Origin: Flavobacterium hiemivividum
Lineage (GTDB): Bacteria > Bacteroidota > Bacteroidia > Flavobacteriales > Flavobacteriaceae
Direction: 5' to 3'
Assembly (NCBI RefSeq): GCF_004349145.1
Contig: NZ_SMFO01000009.1
Span: 1 to 64,000 of the forward strand
DNA length: 64,000 nt
How positions within the stretch are numbered: the stretch's first letter is position 1; each line of letters begins with the position of its first letter. Positions 25,742 through 34,530 of the stretch are shown here, one piece after another. A model generated the notes under the pieces. It saw only the letters and a list, made by a program, of their open reading frames with translations. It was not told the DNA's origin and made no database searches. The translations under genes were made by a program, and so were the position numbers.

Positions 25742-27256
25742 ATGTCGAAAACTACTACAGAAGCTCACTTACAAAAAGAACTTTTTGGTCATCCAATTGG
25801 GTTATTTATCCTATTTCTTACTGAAATGTGGGAGCGTTTTTCATATTATGGAATGAGAGCTTTACTGGTTTTGTATATGACTACTCAAACAACTGGTGAT
25901 GGTAGAGGACCCGGTTTGGCTTGGTCAAATCAAGAAGCTTTGGCTTTATACGGGTGGTATACTATGTTAGTTTATGTAATGTCTATACCGGGCGGAATGA
26001 TTGCTGATAAAATATTAGGACAAAAGAAAGCTGTATTAGTAGGTGCTATTATTCTTTGTTTAGGACATGGAGTACTAGTTCTGACAGATACTTGGGCGTT
26101 TTATACTGGTTTAGCCTTGGTGATTTTGGGGGTAGGTTTATTAAAACCTAATATTTCAACTATGGTTGGAGGTTTATATCCAGAGGGTGATATTAGAAGA
26201 GATAAAGGATTTAGTATTTTCTATATTGGTATAAATACAGGTTCCTTATTAGCAACGATGGTTATTGGTTTTGTTGTTGTCAAATGGGGATGGCATGCTG
26301 GATTTGGTTTAGCAGGTATTGCAATGTTATTAGGACTTGTAGTATATCTTTGGGGACAAAAATATTTAACGCATGTTGGTAATTTTGAAGCGCCAAAACC
26401 AAATGAAGTAGACGACTCTTCGTATGGTCGTCTTTTTGGAGACCTGTTAAAATCCAGAACTCAATTATTAGTTACAGCACTACTTGTAGTACTGTCGATC
26501 TTTGGATGGTTTAATTTAGGTTGGGCTTTTGGATTATTATTTATGTTCTTGACTACGATTGTAGCCTTGATGATGATGATTTACAAAGAATTATCTTCCA
26601 GAGTTGATAAGGATCGTTTTGTGGTTTTGTTATTGTCTTTTATAATGGTAATTATTTTTTGGGGAGCGTTTGAGCAAGCTGGAGGATTAATGAATTTGTA
26701 TACAGATGCTAAAACGAACAGAATGTTGCTAGGATGGGAAGTTCCTACCGTTATGTTTCAAAGTTTAAATGCTGGATTTATTATTCTTTTTGCAACTTTA
26801 GTTGCAGGCTTATGGGCAAAACGCAAACTGAAAGGAAAAGAAGCTTCGTCAATATTTAAAATGGCTGTAGGTATTATAATCATGGGTTTTGGATTTCTAT
26901 TTATGGTGTTTGCTGCCATGGAGTTTGAAAAATCAGGTTCTTCAAGTATGATATGGTTAGTAATGGCATACTTGTTTCATACCATTGGTGAGCTTTGTCT
27001 TTCCCCAGTAGCATTGTCATTTATCACTAAATTATCGCCAGTTAAATATGCTTCCCTGATGATGGGAGTTTATTTTGCTGCTACAGGATTAGGAAATAAG
27101 GTTGCTGGAATTATAGGTGAGTCTGCAAGTAATCTTGGAGAATACACAGTTTTTCTTGGAATACTGATTTTCACCATGTTAATTGGTGGAATCTTTATCC
27201 TTTTGTTAAAACCATTACAAAGATTAACTCACGGTGCTGAGGATAACGAAAAATAA
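25742..27256 (+). CDS. POT-family proton-coupled peptide transporter 2
   Basis: The second of three tandem POT proteins (504 residues). It has EMWERFSYYGMRA near residue 29, FYIGINTGSLLA near 160 and FWGAFEQAGGLMNLY near 302, the same landmarks as the first copy but with clearly different loop sequences. It is therefore an old paralogue rather than a recent duplication. It probably has a different di-/tripeptide range. It begins 27 bp after copy 1 and ends 37 bp before copy 3. Confidence 0.92.
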   Translation: MSKTTTEAHLQKELFGHPIGLFILFLTEMWERFSYYGMRALLVLYMTTQTTGDGRGPGLAWSNQEALALYGWYTMLVYVMSIPGGMIADKILGQKKAVLVGAIILCLGHGVLVLTDTWAFYTGLALVILGVGLLKPNISTMVGGLYPEGDIRRDKGFSIFYIGINTGSLLATMVIGFVVVKWGWHAGFGLAGIAMLLGLVVYLWGQKYLTHVGNFEAPKPNEVDDSSYGRLFGDLLKSRTQLLVTALLVVLSIFGWFNLGWAFGLLFMFLTTIVALMMMIYKELSSRVDKDRFVVLLLSFIMVIIFWGAFEQAGGLMNLYTDAKTNRMLLGWEVPTVMFQSLNAGFIILFATLVAGLWAKRKLKGKEASSIFKMAVGIIIMGFGFLFMVFAAMEFEKSGSSSMIWLVMAYLFHTIGELCLSPVALSFITKLSPVKYASLMMGVYFAATGLGNKVAGIIGESASNLGEYTVFLGILIFTMLIGGIFILLLKPLQRLTHGAEDNEK

Positions 27257-27293
27257 AAAGTTAGCGAATTATCTATTTTAATATTATAAAAAC

Positions 27294-29099
27294 ATGAATC
27301 AAAATACTACTGACGAATTTTTTAAAGACCCTGTTCTAGGACATCCTGCTGGATTGTTCGTATTATTTTTTACGGAGATGTGGGAACGTTTCTCGTTCTA
27401 CGGAATGCGTTCGTTATTGATTTTATTTTTAACAACTTCGATGGTTGACGGAGGTTGGGAGTGGACACGTGAAAATGCTTCTGCTTTATTTGGATCTTAT
27501 GTTGGTCTTGTTTATTTATCAACCATGTTAGGGGGTTATTTTGCCGATAAAGTTATTGGTTTTAGATGGGCTGTTATTCTTGGTGCGGTGCTAATGACGC
27601 TTGGTCATGCTTCGATGGCCGTTGAAACAGAGTTCACTATTTATTTAGGATTAGTTCTCTTGGTCTTTGGAAACGGTTTTTTCAAACCTAATATGACATC
27701 CATTCTATCGGTGATGTATCAAGATCGTCCTGAGAAAAAAGATGGTGCTTATACTTTATTTTACATGGGAGTTAATGCTGGAGCGTTCTTCGGGATTTTA
27801 CTTTGTGGATACTTAGGGGAAAAAGTAGGTTGGAGTTATGGTTTCGGATTAGCTGGAATTTTCATGTTCTTCGGAATGTTGCAATTTTGGTTGTCTCAAA
27901 GTATCTTTGGAGACATTGGCTTAAAGCCAAATAAAGAAAGCGTAGCCAAAGCTGACGCATTAGATACAGACAAAAGAAATCCATTTACTGGATGGCAATT
28001 AGTTGTTATTGGGTTATCAAGTACGCTAGGTTTATTATGGATCTTAAATGATCCTGCTTCTAAGATTTCGGGAGGTAAAATAAATGTATTTAGTTTTCTA
28101 GGTGAAAATGGTAATTCAATCGCAATTGTTACTGCTTTATTATTATTCATCATATTATTGATTTATCGTTTTACTCAATATTCGAAAATTACAAGAGAGA
28201 AATTAATTGCAGTTACTTTCTTTGCGTTTTTAACAATCTTCTTTTGGGCTATTTTCGAGCAATCACCTAACAGTTTAACAATTTTTGCAAACGACTATAC
28301 TGATCGAGTTTTAGAAGGTAGTTGGAGTGTGGTGTTCTTGGTGATTAACTCTTTAATCACGATAATTCCATTAGCGATTATTACCTATGTTTTGTATTTA
28401 ATGTTCAAAAGAACGTTCAAAGATTATGCGCTGGCAAATATCATTTTAAGTTTCAGTTTTTTAATTATTTGGGTAATTGCTATCTGGATGTTGGCTAAAG
28501 ATTATTACACGGCGGGTTATTTAGACTTGTCTGATGCTACCTTAGCTTCTTTGAAAATTGACAAAGTAACTGTGGCATTAACCGAAGTTCCTGCGACTTG
28601 GTTCTCTACTCTTAATTCATTATTCATAATTACATTGGCACCATTATTTTCTAAATGGTGGGAAAGTAAATACAATCCTTCTGCAAATGTTAAATTCGGA
28701 ATTGGGATGTCATTACTAGCTATCGGGATGGCTTGTATTGCTTTTGGAGCAGACGGAATCGAAGCAGGTGCAAAAACAGCTTCTGTAAGTATGATTTGGC
28801 TTGTATTAGTTTATCTTTTCCACACGATGGCAGAATTGTGTATTTCTCCTGTTGGACTGTCTTATGTAAGTAAATTAGTTCCTGCTAGAATGATTGCATT
28901 TATGTTTGGTGTATGGTATTTAGCGGTTGCTATTGGTATGAAAGGTGCAGGTATGTTTGGTGAAAATATCGATAAAATTGCAGACGAACACGGATTGAGT
29001 TATTTCTTCTGGATGCTAACAATCATTTCAGTAGCTGTTGGTTTGTTCTCAGTTGCGATGTCGCCTGTTATTAAAAAGTTAATGCATGGTGTTCGATAA
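27294..29099 (+). CDS. POT-family peptide transporter 3, with extended middle region
   Basis: A 601-residue POT protein, about 100 residues longer than its two neighbours. It keeps EMWERFSFYGMRS near residue 30, FYMGVNAGAFFG near 160 and FWAIFEQSPNSLTIFA near 322. The extra length lies after residue 350, where an additional hydrophobic pair (IILSFSFLIIWVIAIWMLA) and a hydrophilic stretch are inserted before the C-terminal helices. Such long forms occur in Bacteroidota POT transporters. It presumably imports peptides produced by the upstream DPP IV. Confidence 0.9.
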   Translation: MNQNTTDEFFKDPVLGHPAGLFVLFFTEMWERFSFYGMRSLLILFLTTSMVDGGWEWTRENASALFGSYVGLVYLSTMLGGYFADKVIGFRWAVILGAVLMTLGHASMAVETEFTIYLGLVLLVFGNGFFKPNMTSILSVMYQDRPEKKDGAYTLFYMGVNAGAFFGILLCGYLGEKVGWSYGFGLAGIFMFFGMLQFWLSQSIFGDIGLKPNKESVAKADALDTDKRNPFTGWQLVVIGLSSTLGLLWILNDPASKISGGKINVFSFLGENGNSIAIVTALLLFIILLIYRFTQYSKITREKLIAVTFFAFLTIFFWAIFEQSPNSLTIFANDYTDRVLEGSWSVVFLVINSLITIIPLAIITYVLYLMFKRTFKDYALANIILSFSFLIIWVIAIWMLAKDYYTAGYLDLSDATLASLKIDKVTVALTEVPATWFSTLNSLFIITLAPLFSKWWESKYNPSANVKFGIGMSLLAIGMACIAFGADGIEAGAKTASVSMIWLVLVYLFHTMAELCISPVGLSYVSKLVPARMIAFMFGVWYLAVAIGMKGAGMFGENIDKIADEHGLSYFFWMLTIISVAVGLFSVAMSPVIKKLMHGVR

Positions 29100-29143
29100 A
29101 TTATAGATATTACTTTTGTAAATTATTACTTAAAGACTCATAC

Positions 29144-29605
29144 ATGAAAAAGATAAGTTTACTATTCGTTTTATTTTTTGGTATGCAGCTAGTTCAATCA
29201 CAAGAATTGAAATGGCATACGGATGTTAAGGAAGCAATTACAGTTGGGAATACAGAGAACAAACCATTAATGATGTTTTTCACTGGTAGTGATTGGTGTG
29301 GATGGTGTATTAAATTGCAAAAAGAAGTGTTGTTAACACCTGAATTTGCAAAATGGGCAAAAGAGAATGTTATTCTTGTGGAATTAGATTATCCAAGAAG
29401 AACACCTCAAACTCCAGAATTGAAGCAACAAAATGGTGAATTGCAACAAGCTTTTGGAATACAAGGTTTTCCAACTATTTATTTTGCCACTGCCAAAACT
29501 ACCGATGGTAAAGTTAATTTTGAAGGTTTAGGAAGTACCGGTTATGTTGCTGGTGGAGCTTCGGCTTGGTTGGCTGTGGCCAATGGAATTCTTAAAAAAA
29601 CATAA
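29144..29605 (+). CDS. Periplasmic thioredoxin-like protein
   Basis: A 153-residue protein with a signal peptide (1-19, ending LVQSQ). The thioredoxin fold carries the active site DWCGWCIK near residue 48-55 and the cis-proline segment GFPTIYFAT near 115. It resembles the thioredoxin_7 group. It should act as a disulfide reductase or isomerase in the periplasm. It closes the DPP IV-POT run 44 bp after the third transporter and is followed by a hairpin terminator inside the end of the convergent comEC gene. Confidence 0.85.
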   Translation: MKKISLLFVLFFGMQLVQSQELKWHTDVKEAITVGNTENKPLMMFFTGSDWCGWCIKLQKEVLLTPEFAKWAKENVILVELDYPRRTPQTPELKQQNGELQQAFGIQGFPTIYFATAKTTDGKVNFEGLGSTGYVAGGASAWLAVANGILKKT

Positions 29606-29608
29606 TAA

Positions 29609-31645
29609 TCAATTTAGTTTGAAAAATCCCTTTTCGCCAATAGCGTGGAAAGGGATTTTTTGTTTTTCACAACTTTCTCGCCAATGTTTCTGAATGTTTT
29701 TGTAGTTTGAGTTGTCTGCTACTACCATTTTTGGCTTTAGTAATTCCAGCATTCTCTCTAAATTTATCTTAGGACTTTGTATAATCAAAATGATATCTGG
29801 GCGTATTTCTTCTGAATACATTCCTGTACTATCTATAATTAGAATTCTATTTTCTTTAAAAAAAGCGGTGTTTTTAATTTTTTCTTTGGCACTCAAAGCG
29901 CTAAAATTAGCCGTTAAATAGGATTTAAGAACAGTGTTTTCTCTTGAGTTTTTCCTGATGCTGTCATCTGCATATAGTGCTGTCTTATTTCCATTTCGCT
30001 CGGTTATCATGGTGTTGTTTTTTAAGTTGAAAACTACCCATTCTTGCTGGCTTTGCACGTTCCATCTAATGTGCATAAACGAAACTTGTATAGCGATAAT
30101 TGACACTAATACGATGGCTAATTTATTAAAACTAGGTTTTTTGAGCCAAACGATAGCAGCTATAATAAATAAATAAGAACTTAGTAATAAGTAGATGTTA
30201 AAGGGAATATCTCGAATAATAAATTGTTCGAATGAAGCGACCGAATTTATAATGTTGTTCAGGAAATAAATACTCCATTCTAACGGTTTTGAAAGTAAAA
30301 TTGGTACGTAATCAAATGCTGCTAATACCATAACTAAAACGCCGAGTATCATTATAAAACTAAGTAGCGGAATGACAAGTAGGTTAGTGATGAAAAACAA
30401 GCCTGGAAATTGATGGAAGTAATAGATGCTTAAAGGCATAGTGCCAATTTGTGCCGCAAAAGAAACCGTGAGAATTTTCCAGAAATAGTTAATAGCTTTG
30501 TTTTTTGGTGTCCAAATAGAAACTAATAACGGCTGTAGCCAAACTATAGAAAATAAAGCGATATAACTCAATTGAAAGCCCACATCAAATAGAAACGAAG
30601 GTTGGAAAACTAAAATCAGTAAAACGGAAACCAATAAGGTGTGATAAATATTGACACTTCTTCGCAACTGATAACCGATGGCGACAAAAGAGAACATGGT
30701 TACTGATCGCACAACAGAAGGGGCAAGACCCGCGATTACGGCAAAACTAGCCAAGCTTAGCAAAATTATAATTAATTTGATTAGAGTGCCTCTTTTTGTG
30801 TTTGGAATCGGACGAAGGATAAAGGTCAGGAATAGCAGTAGGAATCCGACGTGTAGTCCAGAAACCGATAATATATGAATGGCTCCAGCAAATTGATAAC
30901 TTTGAATAATTTCAGGAGAGATGTCTTGTTTTTGGCCTAGAATTAATGCAATCGCAACACTTAGTTCTTTTTTATGGAAACCGCTTTTCTCTAGATTTGC
31001 AATAATCGTGCTGCGAATGTTAGACGCATAATACCAGATGTCTTTTTTTAATTCGGGACTAATTCTTATTAATTCGGAGTCAGGATATAGTTGCGCATAT
31101 ATTTGTTTTTTAGAAAGATAGGCGCCGTAGTCAAATTGGTTGGGGTTGTTAGGTATTTTATTTTTGTATAATACTCCTGTAATATGTAATAAATTCCCAG
31201 TTACAAATGTAGGATATACACTGTCTCTACGAATATTTAATAATATTCGACCGGTGTAATTTTTAGTTCCAATTTTATTAATAAGAGCGATATATCGGTC
31301 ATTCGAATTACTTCCTTTTAGTTTTTCTCTAATCACCAGAGACAAAAACTGAGGTTTTTCAAAAATAGTAGTATGATGCGTATAGTTTGTTTTTTGGTAG
31401 GATTCAGTATGAGTAACTAGAGTAGTTGCTCCAATTAAAAAGGATAGTAAGTAAGTGCTTATGCCAAAAGTGATTGTGTTTTTGAGAATATTTTTTTGTA
31501 AAAAGTATGCTGTAGCAAAAAGTAAAAAAGCAGCAGCTAATAATCCTAGAAGTAATGAGGGAGCAGGTTTTAAGTAAGAGGCGGTTAGAATCCCCAATAC
31601 AAATCCTATAGTAATTCGCGATAAAGGGAATTGCAGTACTTTCAT
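29609..31645 (-). CDS. comEC: ComEC/Rec2-family DNA-uptake channel protein with degenerate C-terminal domain
   Basis: The 678 residues contain N-terminal membrane helices and a DUF4131/OB-fold region (about 30-200). The competence domain follows, with its signature GAIHILSVSGLHVGFL near 255 and helices to about 500. The C-terminal 160 residues keep parts of a metallo-beta-lactamase fold (DIILIIQSPK, KPKMVVADNS) but lack the metal-binding HxHxDH motif. In natural transformation ComEC passes single-stranded DNA across the inner membrane. It lies at the end of the surE-lpxB run, 97 bp after the NlpC/P60 gene. Confidence 0.85.
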   Translation of the reverse strand: MKVLQFPLSRITIGFVLGILTASYLKPAPSLLLGLLAAAFLLFATAYFLQKNILKNTITFGISTYLLSFLIGATTLVTHTESYQKTNYTHHTTIFEKPQFLSLVIREKLKGSNSNDRYIALINKIGTKNYTGRILLNIRRDSVYPTFVTGNLLHITGVLYKNKIPNNPNQFDYGAYLSKKQIYAQLYPDSELIRISPELKKDIWYYASNIRSTIIANLEKSGFHKKELSVAIALILGQKQDISPEIIQSYQFAGAIHILSVSGLHVGFLLLFLTFILRPIPNTKRGTLIKLIIILLSLASFAVIAGLAPSVVRSVTMFSFVAIGYQLRRSVNIYHTLLVSVLLILVFQPSFLFDVGFQLSYIALFSIVWLQPLLVSIWTPKNKAINYFWKILTVSFAAQIGTMPLSIYYFHQFPGLFFITNLLVIPLLSFIMILGVLVMVLAAFDYVPILLSKPLEWSIYFLNNIINSVASFEQFIIRDIPFNIYLLLSSYLFIIAAIVWLKKPSFNKLAIVLVSIIAIQVSFMHIRWNVQSQQEWVVFNLKNNTMITERNGNKTALYADDSIRKNSRENTVLKSYLTANFSALSAKEKIKNTAFFKENRILIIDSTGMYSEEIRPDIILIIQSPKINLERMLELLKPKMVVADNSNYKNIQKHWRESCEKQKIPFHAIGEKGFFKLN
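29622..29661 (+). terminator. Terminator of the DPP IV-POT-thioredoxin run, inside the comEC 3' end
   Basis: AAAAATCCCTTT (29622-29633) pairs with AAAGGGATTTTT (29649-29660), followed by T. The hairpin sits 17 bp after the thioredoxin stop and inside the last codons of convergent comEC, so these codons double as a terminator. Confidence 0.8.
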
Positions 31646-31742
31646 AGTTCTAAAGTACAGAATTTTAGCGATAAAAAACGTTACGATTTTATCGTTTAAA
31701 AAATGTCGATTTTTCTACGAAAAAAGGAATATGTTCATCATT

Positions 31743-32240
31743 TTATTTTAAAACACGGTTCAGTTGAACAAATGCCTTTTGATAATAGGGTTCTTTCATA
31801 GAAGATATGATTACCCCTTTTGAGGTCGAGGAGTGGATGAATTGTATGTCGTCGTCTTCGACAGTAGTTATGATTCCCACATGATTGATGTGTGCTCTTT
31901 TATTGGTTCTAAAAAAAATCAAATCTCCTTTTCGAGCCTTTTTTAAATTCTGTCCTAGTTCAATTCCTATTTTTGCTTGTTCGTAGGATGCTCGGGGAAG
32001 TTTGATGTCGTATAAGGCAAAAGTGGAGTACACTAATCCGGAACAGTCATAACCTGATTTTGTAGTTCCAGCTGTTTTATATCGCACACCAATATTTTCA
32101 GATGCGGAACTTATTATTTTGTCAACGGTGTAGTTTGTACTCTCCTTTTTATTGTCCGCTGATGAGCTGGTAATTACGGAGGAAGATTTACAAGAAGCGA
32201 AAAGAACAATTAGAGATAATATGTAAAGTGACTTTTTCAA
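31743..32240 (-). CDS. NlpC/P60-family cell-wall peptidase, lipoprotein
   Basis: A 165-residue protein with a lipoprotein signal (lipobox LFASC, Cys near 17) and a C40 (NlpC/P60) domain over about 45-160. The catalytic Cys lies in SGYDCSGLVYS near 66, the His in RAHINHVGIIT near 118, and a further polar residue in FIHSST. Such enzymes cut gamma-D-Glu-diamino acid bonds in peptidoglycan stem peptides. It lies 47 bp downstream of lpxB and 97 bp upstream of comEC on the same strand. Confidence 0.88.
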   Translation of the reverse strand: MKKSLYILSLIVLFASCKSSSVITSSSADNKKESTNYTVDKIISSASENIGVRYKTAGTTKSGYDCSGLVYSTFALYDIKLPRASYEQAKIGIELGQNLKKARKGDLIFFRTNKRAHINHVGIITTVEDDDIQFIHSSTSKGVIISSMKEPYYQKAFVQLNRVLK

Positions 32241-32287
32241 TTTATTTTGGATTATAAAATTTTAGCGCATCTGGCTTATAATTAAAA

Positions 32288-33397
32288 TTATTTTAGGGCG
32301 GCAACAATCAATTTTGCTGTTTTTTCACTTGCTCCAGTACCACCTAATTTTTGTTCTAGCAGGTCGTATTTTTGTAACAACTTTGTTCGGTGGTCGGATT
32401 CCAGAATTTTTTGTAGTTCAGTTTTAATGTTTTTTGTGTTGAAGTCTTCTTGAATTAATTCAGTAACAACTTCCTCGTCCATAATCAAATTGACAAGCGA
32501 GATGTATTTTAAGGTGATGATACGTTTTGCAATTTGGTACGATGCCCAACTTCCTTTGTAGCACACAACTTCTGGAACTTTAAAAAGTGCGGTTTCTAAT
32601 GTCGCAGTTCCCGAAGTGACCAAGGCTGCTGTAGCATTTTTTAATAAATCATAGGTTTTATTCGAAATGAACTTTATATTTTCATTCTTAATAAATTGTT
32701 GATAAAACGAATAATCTTGACTTGGTGCACCAGCAATAACAAACTGGTAATCTGGGAAATCATCAACAATACTTAACATTCCAGTTAGCATTTTGGTAAT
32801 TTCTTGTTTACGACTACCTGGAAGCAAAGCAATAATTGGTTTTTCACTCAATTGATTTTCAGACTTAAAAGTCGCGGAATCTATTGAGGGGTGATTGTGG
32901 ATTGCGTCAATTAAAGGATGTCCTACATATGTTACATCATAATTGTATTTTTCATAGAAAGATTTTACAAAAGGCAAAACCACATACATATGATCAATTG
33001 TTTTTTTAATCGTCTCGACTCTACTTGCTCTAGACGCCCAAACTTGTGGACTTATATAGTAAAAAGTTCTGAACCCTGCAGGTTTAGCCCATTTTGCAAT
33101 TCGAAGGTTAAAGCCAGAGTTGTCGATGAAAATTAGGGCATCGGGTTTGTAATCTTGAATGTCTTGTTTGCAGTTCTTTATAAAATCTAATATAGAAGAA
33201 ATATTTTTTATAATCTCCGAAAAGCCCATGAAAGCACGCTCTTTATAATGAGAAACTAATTCTGCGCCAGCTTGTTGCATTAAATCACCGCCCCAACATC
33301 TTATTTGTGCATTCTTATCTTGTTTGAATATTTCTTTAATCAAATTAGATCCGTGCAAGTCTCCTGATGCTTCTCCAGCTAGAATGTAGTATTTCAT
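32288..33397 (-). CDS. lpxB: Lipid-A-disaccharide synthase
   Basis: LpxB joins UDP-2,3-diacylglucosamine and lipid X to form the lipid A disaccharide at the inner face of the inner membrane. The 369 residues are normal for the family. Recognisable motifs are the N-terminal YYILAGEASGDLHGSNLI, KERAFMGFSEI near 52, YYISPQVWASR near 112, the GHPLID segment near 160 and the nucleotide-binding LLPGSRKQEI near 190. It is followed closely by the NlpC/P60 gene and preceded by surE on the same strand, with its own likely promoter in the 140-bp gap. Confidence 0.93.
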   Translation of the reverse strand: MKYYILAGEASGDLHGSNLIKEIFKQDKNAQIRCWGGDLMQQAGAELVSHYKERAFMGFSEIIKNISSILDFIKNCKQDIQDYKPDALIFIDNSGFNLRIAKWAKPAGFRTFYYISPQVWASRASRVETIKKTIDHMYVVLPFVKSFYEKYNYDVTYVGHPLIDAIHNHPSIDSATFKSENQLSEKPIIALLPGSRKQEITKMLTGMLSIVDDFPDYQFVIAGAPSQDYSFYQQFIKNENIKFISNKTYDLLKNATAALVTSGTATLETALFKVPEVVCYKGSWASYQIAKRIITLKYISLVNLIMDEEVVTELIQEDFNTKNIKTELQKILESDHRTKLLQKYDLLEQKLGGTGASEKTAKLIVAALK

Positions 33398-33434
33398 TTT
33401 AAGGATGTGAATTAGTGTAAAAACTTTCGGCTTT

Positions 33435-33465
33435 CAAAATTAGCTATTGAATGTTCATCAATCAA
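33435..33465 (-). promoter_or_regulatory. Predicted promoter of lpxB
   Basis: On the minus strand TTG (33463-33465) is followed after 20 bases by TAATTTTG (33435-33442), a full match to TTG-N17-23-TAnnTTTG, 37 bp before the lpxB start. Confidence 0.5.
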
Positions 33466-33537
33466 GCAAATTAGTTGTTATTTTTAGTAAATACTAAAAG
33501 GAACTAGGTCTAAACAAAGTGTTTTAATGCATCTATT

Positions 33538-34317
33538 TTATTCATTCCATTTCCAAGTGTTTAACTCTTGAGCAGCATGGTGTGCTGTTAGGTCAAATTG
33601 AACAGGAACTACAGAGATGTATCCATTGGCCAAAGCCCATTCATCAGTGTCTTCTCCTTTGTCTTGGTTCACAAACTCACCGGCAAGCCAGTAATAATCT
33701 CTTCCTTGTGGTGTTTTTCGTTTGTCGAATTTTTCCATCCAGCGGGCTTTCGCTTGGCGACATATTTTGATTCCGTTGATGTTTTCCTTTGCTAATTTCG
33801 GAAAATTCACGTTTAAAACTACTCCTTTGGGCAGGCTGTTTTCTAAAACTTCTAAGCTTATTTTGCGAATAAAAGGCTTCATAGTCTCAAAATCGGCGTT
33901 CCAGTCATAGTCTAAAAGAGAAAATCCAATTGCTGGAATTCCTTCGATTCCTGCTTCAACAGCGGCACTCATTGTTCCTGAATAAATTACGTTTATAGAA
34001 GAATTAGAACCGTGGTTTACTCCAGAGACGCATAAGTCTGGTTTTCTTTTTAGGATTTCATTTACTGCAAGCTTAACACAGTCAACTGGGGTTCCAGAGC
34101 AGCTGTATTCTTGAATAGCATCATCATCTTTCGAAAGTTTGTTTAAATACAAGGTGTTGTTTGTGGTTATTGCATGCCCCATGCCGCTTTGAGGTTTGTC
34201 TGGCGCTACAACTAGTACATCACCTATTTCGGCCATAACAGCAATTAATGCTCGAAGTCCTGGAGCCGATACGCCGTCGTCATTTGTTATTAAGATTAAA
34301 GGTTTTGCTGTGTCCAT
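33538..34317 (-). CDS. surE: 5'/3'-nucleotidase SurE
   Basis: SurE is a metal-dependent phosphatase of nucleoside monophosphates linked to stress survival. The 259-residue protein shows the metal-binding ILITNDDGVSAPGLRAL at the N-terminus, APDKPQSGMGHAIT near 40, CSGTPVDCVKLAV near 75, and the GVNHGSNSSINVIYSGTMSAA motif near 100. All expected active-site residues (DD, S, N) are present. It is read towards lpxB with 140 bp between them. Confidence 0.93.
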   Translation of the reverse strand: MDTAKPLILITNDDGVSAPGLRALIAVMAEIGDVLVVAPDKPQSGMGHAITTNNTLYLNKLSKDDDAIQEYSCSGTPVDCVKLAVNEILKRKPDLCVSGVNHGSNSSINVIYSGTMSAAVEAGIEGIPAIGFSLLDYDWNADFETMKPFIRKISLEVLENSLPKGVVLNVNFPKLAKENINGIKICRQAKARWMEKFDKRKTPQGRDYYWLAGEFVNQDKGEDTDEWALANGYISVVPVQFDLTAHHAAQELNTWKWNE

Positions 34318-34530
34318 TTTTTGTTTTTTTATGCTTCCAAAAGTACATTTGAGGAAGGTAGTTGTTGTATTTCAAACAAAGAAAACAAAAATTATTAACT
34401 TGCTGGATTAAAGGAAAACAAAAAAACAATTTTATATCTTTAACAAAAATTTATGGGGGGCTTGCTAATGGTGGCACAGTTTTTACCGTATATTAGTTCA
34501 AAAATTTGGATGAATATTATTCTTAGCTTT

